From the NCBI GenBank assembly GCA_017442805.1, contig JAFRZA010000040.1, forward strand, positions 1-57,038: a stretch of DNA of 57,038 nucleotides. Direction: 5' to 3'. Each line of letters starts with the position of its first letter. Position 1 is the first letter of the stretch. This document shows, in pieces, positions 15,723-23,951 of the stretch. This stretch comes from Erysipelotrichaceae bacterium (lineage in GTDB: Bacteria; Bacillota_I; Bacilli_A; Erysipelotrichales; Erysipelotrichaceae). A program made the translations under genes and the position numbers. The notes under the pieces are model-generated. The model was given only the letters and a program-made list of their open reading frames with translations. It searched no databases and had not been told where the DNA came from.

Positions 15723-17036
15723 ATGAAAAACATCACCATGGAAAACCTTCAGGATTTCAGAAAGAAGACGGATGATTGCGAAAACGCGAGAACACTTCAA
15801 TGCGCTCTGGCGCAGAGTGATTATAATGAGGCTTCTTTCATTCCTTCCCGCGCCATAAGGCTTAATGAAGCCTTTTCGCTGGAAATAAGGACCAGAGGAG
15901 TCACCGATCAGCATAACAGCGGCCGCTGCTGGCTGTTTTCAGCCATGAACATCATCAGGGAAAGAGCAATGGATACCATGGGCCTGGAAAGTCTCGAACT
16001 GTCCGGCAACTACCTGGCATTCTATGACAAGCTGGAAAAATGCAACAACTTCCTGCAGACCGTAATAAACAACGCCGATAAGCCGCTGAATGACAGAATG
16101 AACGAATACATTCTCGGCGGAATTGAAGATAACGGATATTTTGACATGGCCAGAGATCTAATATACAAGTACGGCGTCGTTCCTTACTCCGTAATGCCGG
16201 AAACCTACCAATCCAACAATACCGCGCGCTTTATTATGCTGCAGAATTCTCTGCTTCGTAAGGACGCTTCTCTTTTAAGACAGGCAGTTGCGGAAGGAAA
16301 AGACGCCGAAAAGATGAAACTGGAAATGCTGGAAGAGATGTACAGGGCTCAGTGCATCGCCTTTGGACAGCCTCCCGAAAGATTCGATTACTCCTGGAGA
16401 GATACCGACGGCAACTACCACGCCGAACATGACATAACGCCGCGTCAGTTCTATGAGAAATACATAAACATTGACCTGAATGAGTACATGACGGTCACCA
16501 ACCATCCCACCGATGGTCAGAAGATGAACGGTTATTACCGTTTCCATTACAAGGGAAACATGGCTGATAAGGACTGCCGTGTTCTCAACGTTACCATGGA
16601 TGAACTGGAGAGAATGATACTTGCTCAGCTGAAAGACAAAGAACCAGTCTGTTTCGGCTGCGACTGGACCATGTTCTATGACCAGAAAACCGGAATATGG
16701 GATCATGACAGTTTCGACTACAAAGGATTCATGGGCGGAGCCGACAGCACCATGAGCAAGAAGGAAAGACTGATGTACCATGACGGCTTCAGTACCCACG
16801 CAATGGTACTGACCGGCGTAAATTTTGATAAAGACGGAAAACCGGACCGCTGGAAGATCGAAAACAGCTTCGGATCTGAAGCCGGACAGAACGGATATTT
16901 TGCCTGCTCGCAGAAGTTCTTCAGAGAATATGTCTACGAAGCGATCATCAACGTAAAATACTTAAACGAAGAGCAGAAGCGGCTGTTGGAGACCGAACCG
17001 GTTGAATTGAATCCCTGGGAGAGCAATACATTATGA
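15723..17036 (+). CDS. pepC: Aminopeptidase C (bleomycin hydrolase family, C1B)
   Basis: A 437-residue cytosolic cysteine aminopeptidase. The papain-type site is complete: Gln63 and Cys69 in TDQHNSGRCWLFSA, His359 in THAMVLTGV, and Asn381 in KIENSFG. The length equals that of bacterial PepC, which forms a hexamer that trims peptides from the N-terminus. AGAGGAAATGAT precedes ATG 15723. It overlaps pepT by four bases, so the pair is a peptide-scavenging unit completing intracellular peptide breakdown. Confidence 0.95.
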   Translation: MKNITMENLQDFRKKTDDCENARTLQCALAQSDYNEASFIPSRAIRLNEAFSLEIRTRGVTDQHNSGRCWLFSAMNIIRERAMDTMGLESLELSGNYLAFYDKLEKCNNFLQTVINNADKPLNDRMNEYILGGIEDNGYFDMARDLIYKYGVVPYSVMPETYQSNNTARFIMLQNSLLRKDASLLRQAVAEGKDAEKMKLEMLEEMYRAQCIAFGQPPERFDYSWRDTDGNYHAEHDITPRQFYEKYINIDLNEYMTVTNHPTDGQKMNGYYRFHYKGNMADKDCRVLNVTMDELERMILAQLKDKEPVCFGCDWTMFYDQKTGIWDHDSFDYKGFMGGADSTMSKKERLMYHDGFSTHAMVLTGVNFDKDGKPDRWKIENSFGSEAGQNGYFACSQKFFREYVYEAIINVKYLNEEQKRLLETEPVELNPWESNTL

Positions 17037-18289
17037 TCATCGATAACCGTGAATTCTATGACAGCGTTGCCGAACGCCTGATGCGCTATGCGCGCATTGA
17101 TACTCAGTCGCAGCCCTTTGCCGGAAGCTGGCCGACAACGGCAAAACAGCGTGATCTGGCAAAAGTACTTTACGATGAAATGATTGAAATTGGTGTTAGT
17201 GACGTCTTCTATGATTATGATCATTGTGTAGTATATGGAAAACTGCCTTCAAACCTGAATGAAGAAAGAGATGCCGTAGGCTTTTTAGCGCATCTTGATA
17301 CGGCTCCCGATGCCCCGGGCAAAGACTGCAGACCCTGGCTGCTGAAAAACTATGACGGCAAGGACATTGTTCTCAATAAGGAAAAGAGCATTGTCATGAA
17401 GGCCTCAGATTACGCCAATCTGCGGAATTACGTCGGACAGGATCTGATCCTTACCGACGGTACGACTCTTCTGGGAGGCGATGACAAGGCGGCCATAGCA
17501 GTAATTATGACCATGCTTGAATACTATCAGAAGCATCCCGAAATCAGGCATTGTGAAGTTGACGTGGCTTTTACTCCGGATGAAGAAGTAGCCGGCAATG
17601 CCCGTGATCTTGATCTCGGGCGTTTTGGCCCCAAAACAGCCTATACCATTGACTGCGATCATCTGGGCTACTACCAGGATGAGACATTCAATGCGGCACA
17701 GGCGGTAATAGACATTACCGGACTCAGCGTTCATACGGCAACAGCCAAAGGAATCATGATCAACGCCGTTGATATAGCGTCTCAGTTCATGTCAATGCTT
17801 CCGAAAGAGCAGAAGCCACAGTACACATCAGGAACTGAAGGCTTTTATCATGTTATCAGCTGTCAGGCAACCTGCGAAAAGGCCAGGATCGTTCTCAACA
17901 TCAGAGATTTTGATGAAAATGAATTCAATAACAAGAAACAGCATATCATCAAGTGTGTCCGCTCACTGAATGATGAATACGGCAAAGATACGGTAAGCTG
18001 TACGATCACTGATCAATACAGAAACATGAAATCAGTAATTGATAAGGTACCGTTCATGATTGAATATCTTCGGAACGCCATTGAGGATTCCGGCATTGCT
18101 CCGGTATGTGAACCGTTCAGAGGCGGCACCGATGGAGCAGGACTTTCATTCCGTGGGCTGCCGTGCCCGAATCTGTCAGCCGGTTACGAAAACGCGCATG
18201 GACGATTTGAATACGTTCCTGTTCAGAACATGATGAAGAACGTTGAAATACTAATAAAACTGATTGGCTATTACAGCCGAAAAGAGTAG
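17033..18289 (+). CDS. pepT: Peptidase T (tripeptide aminopeptidase, M20B)
   Basis: The protein is 418 residues with the di-zinc ligands in order: His87 (AHLDTAPD), Asp150 (GGDDKAA), Glu185 (PDEEVAG), Asp207 (YTIDCDHLG) and His389 (ENAHGRFEYVPV). The lid-domain GLSVHTATAKG segment matches family members. The enzyme removes the N-terminal residue from tripeptides in the cytosol. The usual DGG of this family reads DCD here, keeping the liganding Asp. The start overlaps the pepC stop (ATGA). No convincing terminator lies right after it; the strong bidirectional hairpin at 18763 may serve. Confidence 0.95.
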   Translation: MIIDNREFYDSVAERLMRYARIDTQSQPFAGSWPTTAKQRDLAKVLYDEMIEIGVSDVFYDYDHCVVYGKLPSNLNEERDAVGFLAHLDTAPDAPGKDCRPWLLKNYDGKDIVLNKEKSIVMKASDYANLRNYVGQDLILTDGTTLLGGDDKAAIAVIMTMLEYYQKHPEIRHCEVDVAFTPDEEVAGNARDLDLGRFGPKTAYTIDCDHLGYYQDETFNAAQAVIDITGLSVHTATAKGIMINAVDIASQFMSMLPKEQKPQYTSGTEGFYHVISCQATCEKARIVLNIRDFDENEFNNKKQHIIKCVRSLNDEYGKDTVSCTITDQYRNMKSVIDKVPFMIEYLRNAIEDSGIAPVCEPFRGGTDGAGLSFRGLPCPNLSAGYENAHGRFEYVPVQNMMKNVEILIKLIGYYSRKE

Positions 18290-18492
18290 GAAAAGAGCTG
18301 ATTTTGCTCTAAAATCGCTTGATTTTGATATATTTTACTTCGCATAATGTATATTATGTTATATTTTGAGATATGGTAAAATAGTCTCAATATTGATGAT
18401 ATATACTTATTCGTAGCTTCCTTTAATTTCTATCACGCTGTTTTCTTTGTATAATATGTTTATATTTATATGAAAGGATTTGTGATTACACT

Positions 18493-18639
18493 ATGCTTGG
18501 TTCAATCATTATACTTTATGCCATTCCAGTCTTATTTGTGATCGGTGTTCTGTCTTTAGTAATTCGTCTAGTATTACAGTTTAAACTATATAAATCTGCG
18601 AAGAGATTTTTTGATGGTGAAAACAAAAACGATATGTAG
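18493..18639 (+). CDS. Small hydrophobic protein, 48 residues (tentative)
   Basis: The frame runs from ATG 18493 to TAG 18637-18639. Residues 4-31 form one long hydrophobic helix; a basic juxtamembrane patch (KLYKSAKR) and a polar acidic tail follow, as expected for a single-pass small membrane protein. A TATAAT occurs at 18450-18455, and GAAAGGA lies about 14 bases before the ATG, farther than ideal. It is isolated in an AT-rich gap. I cannot name a family; chance is possible at this length, although the amphipathic layout and upstream signals favour a real gene. Confidence 0.45.
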   Translation: MLGSIIILYAIPVLFVIGVLSLVIRLVLQFKLYKSAKRFFDGENKNDM

Positions 18640-18762
18640 AGAAAACGGTAACAAATATTACTGTTCATAGCTTTTAAAACCTATTGTTTATTCAGTAATA
18701 TATTAAGGTACCTTCATATCTTGTCTGCATTTAAATATTTAATTCTTTGATTTCTACATTAA

Positions 18763-18800
18763 AACTGCTCCAGAAATGTTTCTGGGGCAGTTATTTTACG
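18763..18800 (+). terminator. Bidirectional terminator between converging units
   Basis: AACTGCTCCAGAAA pairs with TTTCTGGGGCAGTT (one G-T pair) around a two-base loop and is followed by ATTTTA. On the minus strand the tail is TTTTAATG. It can end both the plus-strand pepT/small-ORF transcript and the minus-strand rseP operon. Confidence 0.8.
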
Positions 18801-18895
18801 TTAATCATTTACGTAATATCTTAATCTTTTCAGATGATTCTGCTCTCCTGAGGCCTTAAAATGCGTCATAGAGAGTCTTCAATTGCCGGTAAGCG

Positions 18896-20017
18896 CTACT
18901 TGAAAAGTTTGGTAATGTCAAAATAGGTAACCAGAATGAACAGCAGCAGTATCAGCACCAATCCGACAGTAAGAACGGCCTGTTCGAACTTCTGACTGAG
19001 GCGGTGTCCGATGATCATTTCAATGACCGTCATGACGATCCTTCCGCCGTCAAATACCGGAATGGGTATCAGGTTCATGATGCCAAGGGAAACGGAGATG
19101 CTGCCGACAAGGGAAAGATACGATATGAATCCGTACTGAACGGCTTCCTCTGTATAGGTATAGATTCCGATTGTTCCGGACATGGATTCCATGCCGATCT
19201 GACCGGTTATCAGCAGCCATACTGATCTTACCGTCATACCGATCATTTCAAAGGTATAGGTGAAACCTCTGGCCATGGCCTGGCCGAGGGTCAGCTTCAC
19301 CTGCTGCATCTCTCCGCCGAACATTACGCCCATCAGGTAGCGGTCGCTCTCCGCGTCATATCTCGGCGTTATCTTCATGTCGTAAGTCTTTTCACCGCGT
19401 AATACGGTAACCGTCATTTCCCCCTTATGCATTTCATTGTTGACGGTAACATCATAAGTTGACGTGATATGGACACGGTCGCCGTTTCCGTAGGTTATGA
19501 AGATTATTTCATCTCCCGCCTGCACTCCCGCCTCTTGCGCGGCTGAACCCGGAAGTACGGATTCAACGACAGCTTTCGGATAAACAACGTCATAGCCGTT
19601 ATAAATGAAAATGTTCATGAAGACAAACACAGCCAGAAGCAGATTCGCCAGCGGTCCCGCCAGAAGCACGGCGATGCGTTTTAACGGATGAGCGCCGTAG
19701 AAGGTACGGGATTCCTCGATTACGGGCTTCCGCTCTTCTGAAGCCTCAGAATCGTTCTCAGCGACTTCCTGTCCTCCCTCAAGGACTTTCTGAGCTACAT
19801 TTTCCTCTTCAGACTCAATCATTCCGGTAAATCCGCCCAGGGGAATCGCCCTGATGCTGTAGAGCGTCTCCCTGCCCTGTTTCTTCCAGATTACCGGACC
19901 GAAGCCGATTGCGAATTCACGCACGTAGATATTGAATAACTTGGCCGTCAGCATGTGGCCGGCCTCGTGTATTGCTATGAGTACTCCCAGCATTATCAGA
20001 AAATAGATGATCGTCAT
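18896..20017 (-). CDS. rseP: RIP zinc metalloprotease RseP (site-2 protease)
   Basis: The start at 20017 gives 373 residues; the longer frame to 20080 only runs inside dxr. The first helix carries the zinc motif HEAGH (His17, Glu18, His21). A central extracytoplasmic part contains a PDZ-like stretch (SVLPGSAAQEAGVQAGDEII), and the last helices hold PIPVFDGGRI, the conserved second metal-binding site. The enzyme cleaves transmembrane segments of anti-sigma factors or signal peptides. It is the last gene of the pyrH operon, starting one base after the dxr stop. A charged loop of about 45 residues between the second site and PDZ is longer than usual. Confidence 0.95.
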   Translation of the reverse strand: MTIIYFLIMLGVLIAIHEAGHMLTAKLFNIYVREFAIGFGPVIWKKQGRETLYSIRAIPLGGFTGMIESEEENVAQKVLEGGQEVAENDSEASEERKPVIEESRTFYGAHPLKRIAVLLAGPLANLLLAVFVFMNIFIYNGYDVVYPKAVVESVLPGSAAQEAGVQAGDEIIFITYGNGDRVHITSTYDVTVNNEMHKGEMTVTVLRGEKTYDMKITPRYDAESDRYLMGVMFGGEMQQVKLTLGQAMARGFTYTFEMIGMTVRSVWLLITGQIGMESMSGTIGIYTYTEEAVQYGFISYLSLVGSISVSLGIMNLIPIPVFDGGRIVMTVIEMIIGHRLSQKFEQAVLTVGLVLILLLFILVTYFDITKLFK

Positions 20018-20018
20018 C

Positions 20019-21185
20019 TCATTCACCTTCCAGACTTTCCATGATGCTCTGAGCCTGCTGCGTGGCCCAGCTGTTGGCAATTACGATGTCTTCAAGGCTG
20101 CAATCCTTCTTATAGATTGCTTCGCCCCTGCGGCATACTTCAAAATTTATCTTCTCAATGTCGATGAAGCGGCATTTGCCTTCCAGGAAACTGTCAACGG
20201 CCAGTTCATTGGCGCCGTTGAGGATTGCCGGCATGTTTCCGCCCATCTTTCCAGCCTTATAGGCCAGTTCAACCAGCGGGAATCTTTCCGTATCCATCGG
20301 TTTGAAACTGAGGCTGCCCAGCTTGCAGAGATCCAGGCTTTCTGAGGAGTTATCGATCTTGCGGGGATAGCTCAGAGCGTACTGAATGGCTACGCGCATG
20401 TCGGCCACCGCCAGTTCCGCCAGAACGGAATGGTCGTTGAATTCCACCAGTGAATGGACGATGCTTTCGGGATGGATCACCGTCTCGATCTTTTCATACG
20501 GCATGCCGAAGAGAACATGGGCTTCAATGACTTCAAAGCCCTTGTTCATCATGGTCGCCGAATCGATGGTGATCTTGTTGCCCATGTGCCACTTGGGATG
20601 GCGCAGCGCGTCTTCTCTGGTAACGTTTTGAAGTTCTGCTCTGCTCAGATCGCGGAAGGCGCCGCCGGAAGCCGTTATGATGAGCCTTCTGACATCTTCG
20701 TAACGGTAACCGTTCATGCACTGGAAGATCGCTGAATGCTCGGAATCAATGGGAATCAGATTCACATTATGCTCAGTGGCTTCCCTGACGACGATGTCGC
20801 CGGCTGCGATCAGCGATTCCTTGTTGGCGACGGCCACGTCGATTCCCTTTCTGATCGCCGTTATCGTCGGCATCAGGCCGTCAAAGCCCTGAATGGCATT
20901 GAAAAGAACGTCAACGCCGTCCAGCGATGATATCTGATTCAGACCTTCATTGCCGCAGTAAAACCGGATCGCCGGATATTCCCCAGCAAAGCGGTTCATG
21001 TCTTCTTCCTTCATCAGGCAGACATGCTCAACGCTGCTTTTTTTCAGGAATTCCTCAAGAAAAGCGGTATTTCTGCCGATGCTTATGCCTTTAAGCTGAT
21101 AGAGATCCGGATGCTGGCTGATGACGTCAAGCGTCTGACGGCCGATGCAGCCGGAAGCTCCTAATACGACTATGCTTTTACTCAT
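20019..21185 (-). CDS. dxr: 1-deoxy-D-xylulose 5-phosphate reductoisomerase
   Basis: A 388-residue enzyme of the MEP isoprenoid pathway that converts DXP to MEP with NADPH. Visible landmarks are the nucleotide-binding loop LGASGCIGRQT (usually TGSIG), ANKESLIAAG near 125, the metal/substrate segment PIDSEHSAIFQC near 147, and SGGAFRD followed by MGNKITIDSATMMNKG. It supplies precursors for the undecaprenyl synthesis encoded two genes upstream. It overlaps cdsA by four bases. Confidence 0.96.
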   Translation of the reverse strand: MSKSIVVLGASGCIGRQTLDVISQHPDLYQLKGISIGRNTAFLEEFLKKSSVEHVCLMKEEDMNRFAGEYPAIRFYCGNEGLNQISSLDGVDVLFNAIQGFDGLMPTITAIRKGIDVAVANKESLIAAGDIVVREATEHNVNLIPIDSEHSAIFQCMNGYRYEDVRRLIITASGGAFRDLSRAELQNVTREDALRHPKWHMGNKITIDSATMMNKGFEVIEAHVLFGMPYEKIETVIHPESIVHSLVEFNDHSVLAELAVADMRVAIQYALSYPRKIDNSSESLDLCKLGSLSFKPMDTERFPLVELAYKAGKMGGNMPAILNGANELAVDSFLEGKCRFIDIEKINFEVCRRGEAIYKKDCSLEDIVIANSWATQQAQSIMESLEGE

Positions 21186-21955
21186 AACAGAACTGACGCC
21201 AGAACGAAGGCGACTGTGATGTTGAACAGCGCCGAGTCGATCCGGTCAAGTACACCTCCATGTCCGGGAAAAATGTTGCCGAAATCCTTCACCTTGAAGT
21301 ATCTCTTGATGGCTGAGAAAGCCAGATCGCCCATCTGCCCGGTAAGGGGCATGATCAGGCAGCTGGCAAATATGAACGCTTTGCTGACTTCCTTAATGAA
21401 GACAAGCGCGAATACCAGGGAAACCAGAGCTCCCATGACGTATCCGCAGACGGATCCCTCAATGGTCTTATTCGGTGAGATTCTTTTGTTAAGCTTATGC
21501 TTTCCGAAAGCCATGCCCCCGAACAGGGCGAAGGTATCGGTGAAATAAGTCGCAAAGAGGACCATGAAGATCAGCAGCGGATCAGCTTCGTGCAGCCTTA
21601 CCACGGTATTTACGACGACGACCAGGAAGACGTAGACCATGAAGATGATGCCGATCTCATCGAAATGAACGTTCTCGTTCCAGATCAGCACGGTCAAAAG
21701 GAAGATCAGAAAGACGCAGACTGCCGGCAGCATGTACTTCCCCAGATAGTTCATCGCCAGCGCGGAAGCGGCAAAGATGACGGGGATGACCGTTCTGAGC
21801 CATTTCGGGCACCTGTCGTTGAACAGTCTGACGATCTCATAGCCGGCCAGAAAGCCGAAAACCGTTGAAAGCGCTGTAAAGGCGATGCCGCAGTAATACA
21901 TGATCGGCACCAGCACCAGTATCAGGGCGAAAGCGGTGATGATTCTAGTCTTCAT
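21182..21955 (-). CDS. cdsA: Phosphatidate cytidylyltransferase
   Basis: A 257-residue protein with seven or eight hydrophobic helices. The CTP-transferase signature is present: SPNKTIEGSVCGYVMG near residue 160 and FPGHGGVLDRIDSALF near 230, the latter being the family's terminal metal-binding pattern. It makes CDP-diacylglycerol from phosphatidic acid and CTP at the inner membrane face, feeding the PgsA enzyme encoded at 33.5-34.1 kb. It overlaps uppS and dxr by four bases each. Confidence 0.95.
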   Translation of the reverse strand: MKTRIITAFALILVLVPIMYYCGIAFTALSTVFGFLAGYEIVRLFNDRCPKWLRTVIPVIFAASALAMNYLGKYMLPAVCVFLIFLLTVLIWNENVHFDEIGIIFMVYVFLVVVVNTVVRLHEADPLLIFMVLFATYFTDTFALFGGMAFGKHKLNKRISPNKTIEGSVCGYVMGALVSLVFALVFIKEVSKAFIFASCLIMPLTGQMGDLAFSAIKRYFKVKDFGNIFPGHGGVLDRIDSALFNITVAFVLASVLL

Positions 21956-22635
21956 ACCAGTCCTCCAAATCTTCTTTCGCGGTTATTGAACCATTCAATG
22001 GCCTTTTCCAGCTGCTCAGCGTCGAAATCAGGCCAGTAGACGTCGGTAAAATACAGTTCAGCATAGGAAAGCTGCCATAAGAGGAAGTTGGAAAGCCGGT
22101 AGTCAAGCGAAGTACGGATCATCAGATCGATATCCGGGTATCCGGCGGTATAGAGATTTCTCTCAATGTCTTCTTCCGTTATCTGACCGTCACATTGGGC
22201 TGCAGCCAGATTGGCAGCCCTGACGATCTCCGCACGGGAACCGTAGTTCAGAGCGAAGACCAGTGTCAGTCCTTTGTTTTCCGCCGTCTGCCTCCTGGCG
22301 TCTTCAATTACCTTCCGTGTGGCTTCCGGTATGACGTCCAGATTACCGATCGTTTCGATCCTGACGCCCTTTTCCATCAGTTCGGCCATGAACTTTTTGA
22401 AGAACACGGCCGGCAGGGACATCAGATAACCGACTTCTTCATCCGGTCTTTTCCAGTTTTCCGTCGAGAACGCATAAAGAGTCAGGACTCTGACTCCCAA
22501 CTCGTCTGCTTTTATCGCGATGTTTCTGACATTCTCAGTGCCTTTCAGATGACCATAATTACGGGGCTTTCCCTGCGCCTTGGCCCAGCGGCCGTTACCG
22601 TCCATGATTATGGCTATGTGCTGCGGTATGTTCAT
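21952..22635 (-). CDS. uppS: Undecaprenyl diphosphate synthase
   Basis: A 227-residue cis-prenyltransferase. The N-terminal IIMDGNGRWAKAQGKPRNYGH contains the catalytic Asp and isoprenyl diphosphate-binding residues. TLYAFSTENWKRP follows near residue 68, and the C-terminal DLMIRTSLDYRLSNFLLWQ (usually RTSGExRLSNFLLWQ) is slightly altered at the Gly-Glu position. The product is the lipid carrier for peptidoglycan. The short spacing to frr (4 bases) and overlap with cdsA place it in the pyrH operon. Confidence 0.95.
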   Translation of the reverse strand: MNIPQHIAIIMDGNGRWAKAQGKPRNYGHLKGTENVRNIAIKADELGVRVLTLYAFSTENWKRPDEEVGYLMSLPAVFFKKFMAELMEKGVRIETIGNLDVIPEATRKVIEDARRQTAENKGLTLVFALNYGSRAEIVRAANLAAAQCDGQITEEDIERNLYTAGYPDIDLMIRTSLDYRLSNFLLWQLSYAELYFTDVYWPDFDAEQLEKAIEWFNNRERRFGGLV

Positions 22636-22639
22636 GCGA

Positions 22640-23182
22640 TTATACCGTCATGATCTCTTTGTTCTTCTTAGCCGTGATGTCGTCGATTCTCTTGATTGCC
22701 TCGTCCGTAGCCTTCTGGATCTGATCGATCAGGTCCTTCTGCATGTCTTCGGGAATGGTCTTGTCCTTCTTGACGACGTCGTTGCCGTCTCTTCTGGCGT
22801 TGCGGCAGGAGATCTTGGCTTCCTCGGCCATCTTGACGACCTTGGCGGTATATTCCTTTCTTCTTTCTTCAGTTAACGGCGGTACATTGATTCTGATCTG
22901 GGTACCCTCATTCTGCGGGGTAAGACCGAGATTGGCGGCGAAAATCGCCTTTTCAATGTCCTTGACAACTCTCATTTCATAGGGTTTTACCAGTAACTGC
23001 TTGCCTTCAATGACGTTGATGGAAGAAATCTGATTGATTGGGGTAGCCATGCCATAATAATCAATTTCCACATTGGCAATCAGACTCGGGTTTGCTCCGG
23101 AAGTCCTGATCTGATTCAGGGCATTCTCGAAAACCGAAATCACATTGTTCATTCTGTTCTTTACATCTTCAACCTGTGACAT
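22640..23182 (-). CDS. frr: Ribosome recycling factor
   Basis: A 180-residue protein of normal family length. It has the coiled helical-bundle sequence with RTSGANPSLI near residue 27, YYGMATPINQISSI near 43, IRINVPPLTEERRKEY near 110 and NARRDGNDVVKK near 133. It splits post-termination ribosomes together with EF-G. It starts five bases after the pyrH stop with GGAGGTAA as ribosome-binding site. Confidence 0.97.
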   Translation of the reverse strand: MSQVEDVKNRMNNVISVFENALNQIRTSGANPSLIANVEIDYYGMATPINQISSINVIEGKQLLVKPYEMRVVKDIEKAIFAANLGLTPQNEGTQIRINVPPLTEERRKEYTAKVVKMAEEAKISCRNARRDGNDVVKKDKTIPEDMQKDLIDQIQKATDEAIKRIDDITAKKNKEIMTV

Positions 23183-23186
23183 AACA

Positions 23187-23891
23187 TTACCTCCTTATGA
23201 TCGTACCGATCTTCTCGCCGTCGATGACCCGGGAGATGTTGTGAATGTCTCCCATGTCGAAGACGACGGATTCGATATTCGCGTCAATGCACAGAGCGGC
23301 TGCCGTGGCGTCAATTACCTTCAGCTGCTTGTCCAGAATCTCCTGGTAGGTCAGCTCGTCGTATTTGACCGCGTTGGGATCGGTGTCGGGGTCGGCGGTA
23401 TAGACGCCGTCAACGCCGTTTTTCGCCATCAGAATGGCATCCGCTTCAATTTCCGCGGCTCTTAAGGCCGCGCCGGTATCGGTGGAGAAGTACGGATTGC
23501 CCGTACCGCCGCCGTAGACAACTATGTATCCTTGCTGCATCTTTTCGACGGCCTTGCGGTTATCGGCCAGATCGCAGACCTTGGGACAGTCAACGGCTGA
23601 CTGCATGTAGGCATGCAGACCGTTCTGTTCAAAGCCGCCCATTAAGGCCAGGGCATTGATCATCGTTCCCAGCATTCCCATCTTGTCGGCCTCGACTCTG
23701 GGCAGGTTCATCTTCTGGGCAAACTTGCCGCGGATGATGTTGCCGCCGCCCACGACGATGGCGACCTGAACGCCTCTGGCAACGACCAGTTTCAGTTCTT
23801 CGGCAATTTCGGCGATCTTTTCCGCGTCAAACGTTGATTCCTTTGACGCCAGCGCTTCGCCGGAAAGCTTTAAAAGGACTCTTTTATACAT
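23187..23891 (-). CDS. pyrH: UMP kinase
   Basis: A 234-residue amino-acid-kinase-family enzyme that phosphorylates UMP to UDP. It shows KRVLLKLSGEAL at the start, VGGGNIIRG near 47, GTGNPYFSTDTGAALRA near 130, and ANKNGVDGVYTADP-like (MAKNGVDGVYTADPDTDPNA) near 155. It heads the operon pyrH-frr-uppS-cdsA-dxr-rseP, a well-known Firmicutes order. The tsf and rpsB genes that often precede it are not here; ftsK lies upstream instead. It has its own promoter at 23914-23942. Confidence 0.97.
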   Translation of the reverse strand: MYKRVLLKLSGEALASKESTFDAEKIAEIAEELKLVVARGVQVAIVVGGGNIIRGKFAQKMNLPRVEADKMGMLGTMINALALMGGFEQNGLHAYMQSAVDCPKVCDLADNRKAVEKMQQGYIVVYGGGTGNPYFSTDTGAALRAAEIEADAILMAKNGVDGVYTADPDTDPNAVKYDELTYQEILDKQLKVIDATAAALCIDANIESVVFDMGDIHNISRVIDGEKIGTIIRR

Positions 23892-23913
23892 AGTTTCTCA
23901 CCTTCCACTAAAT

Positions 23914-23942
23914 AATCTATCAAAAACGTTCATCAATGTAAA
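23914..23942 (-). promoter_or_regulatory. Promoter of the pyrH operon
   Basis: On the minus strand TTTACA (23942-23937), 17 bases, TAGATT (23919-23914). Transcription would start near 23907, leaving a leader of about 16 bases with GGAAGGTGA before the pyrH ATG. Confidence 0.7.
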
Positions 23943-23951
23943 CAATGCAGT

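Larger units (their letters stand above)
18290..18895. other. AT-rich gap between pepT and rseP
   Basis: About 600 very AT-rich bases hold one small reading frame (18493-18639) and a strong hairpin at 18763-18793. There are also inverted repeats: CATAAT-4-ATTATG near 18340-18360 and TTGAGA-13-TCTCAA near 18365-18390, the latter enclosing a TAAAAT. No other gene or mobile-element end was recognised. Confidence 0.5.

Noticed and set aside
20018..20080. Extended N-terminus of rseP
   Set aside because: It lies wholly within the dxr coding end. The first conserved helix with HEAGH begins at the ATG at 20017.
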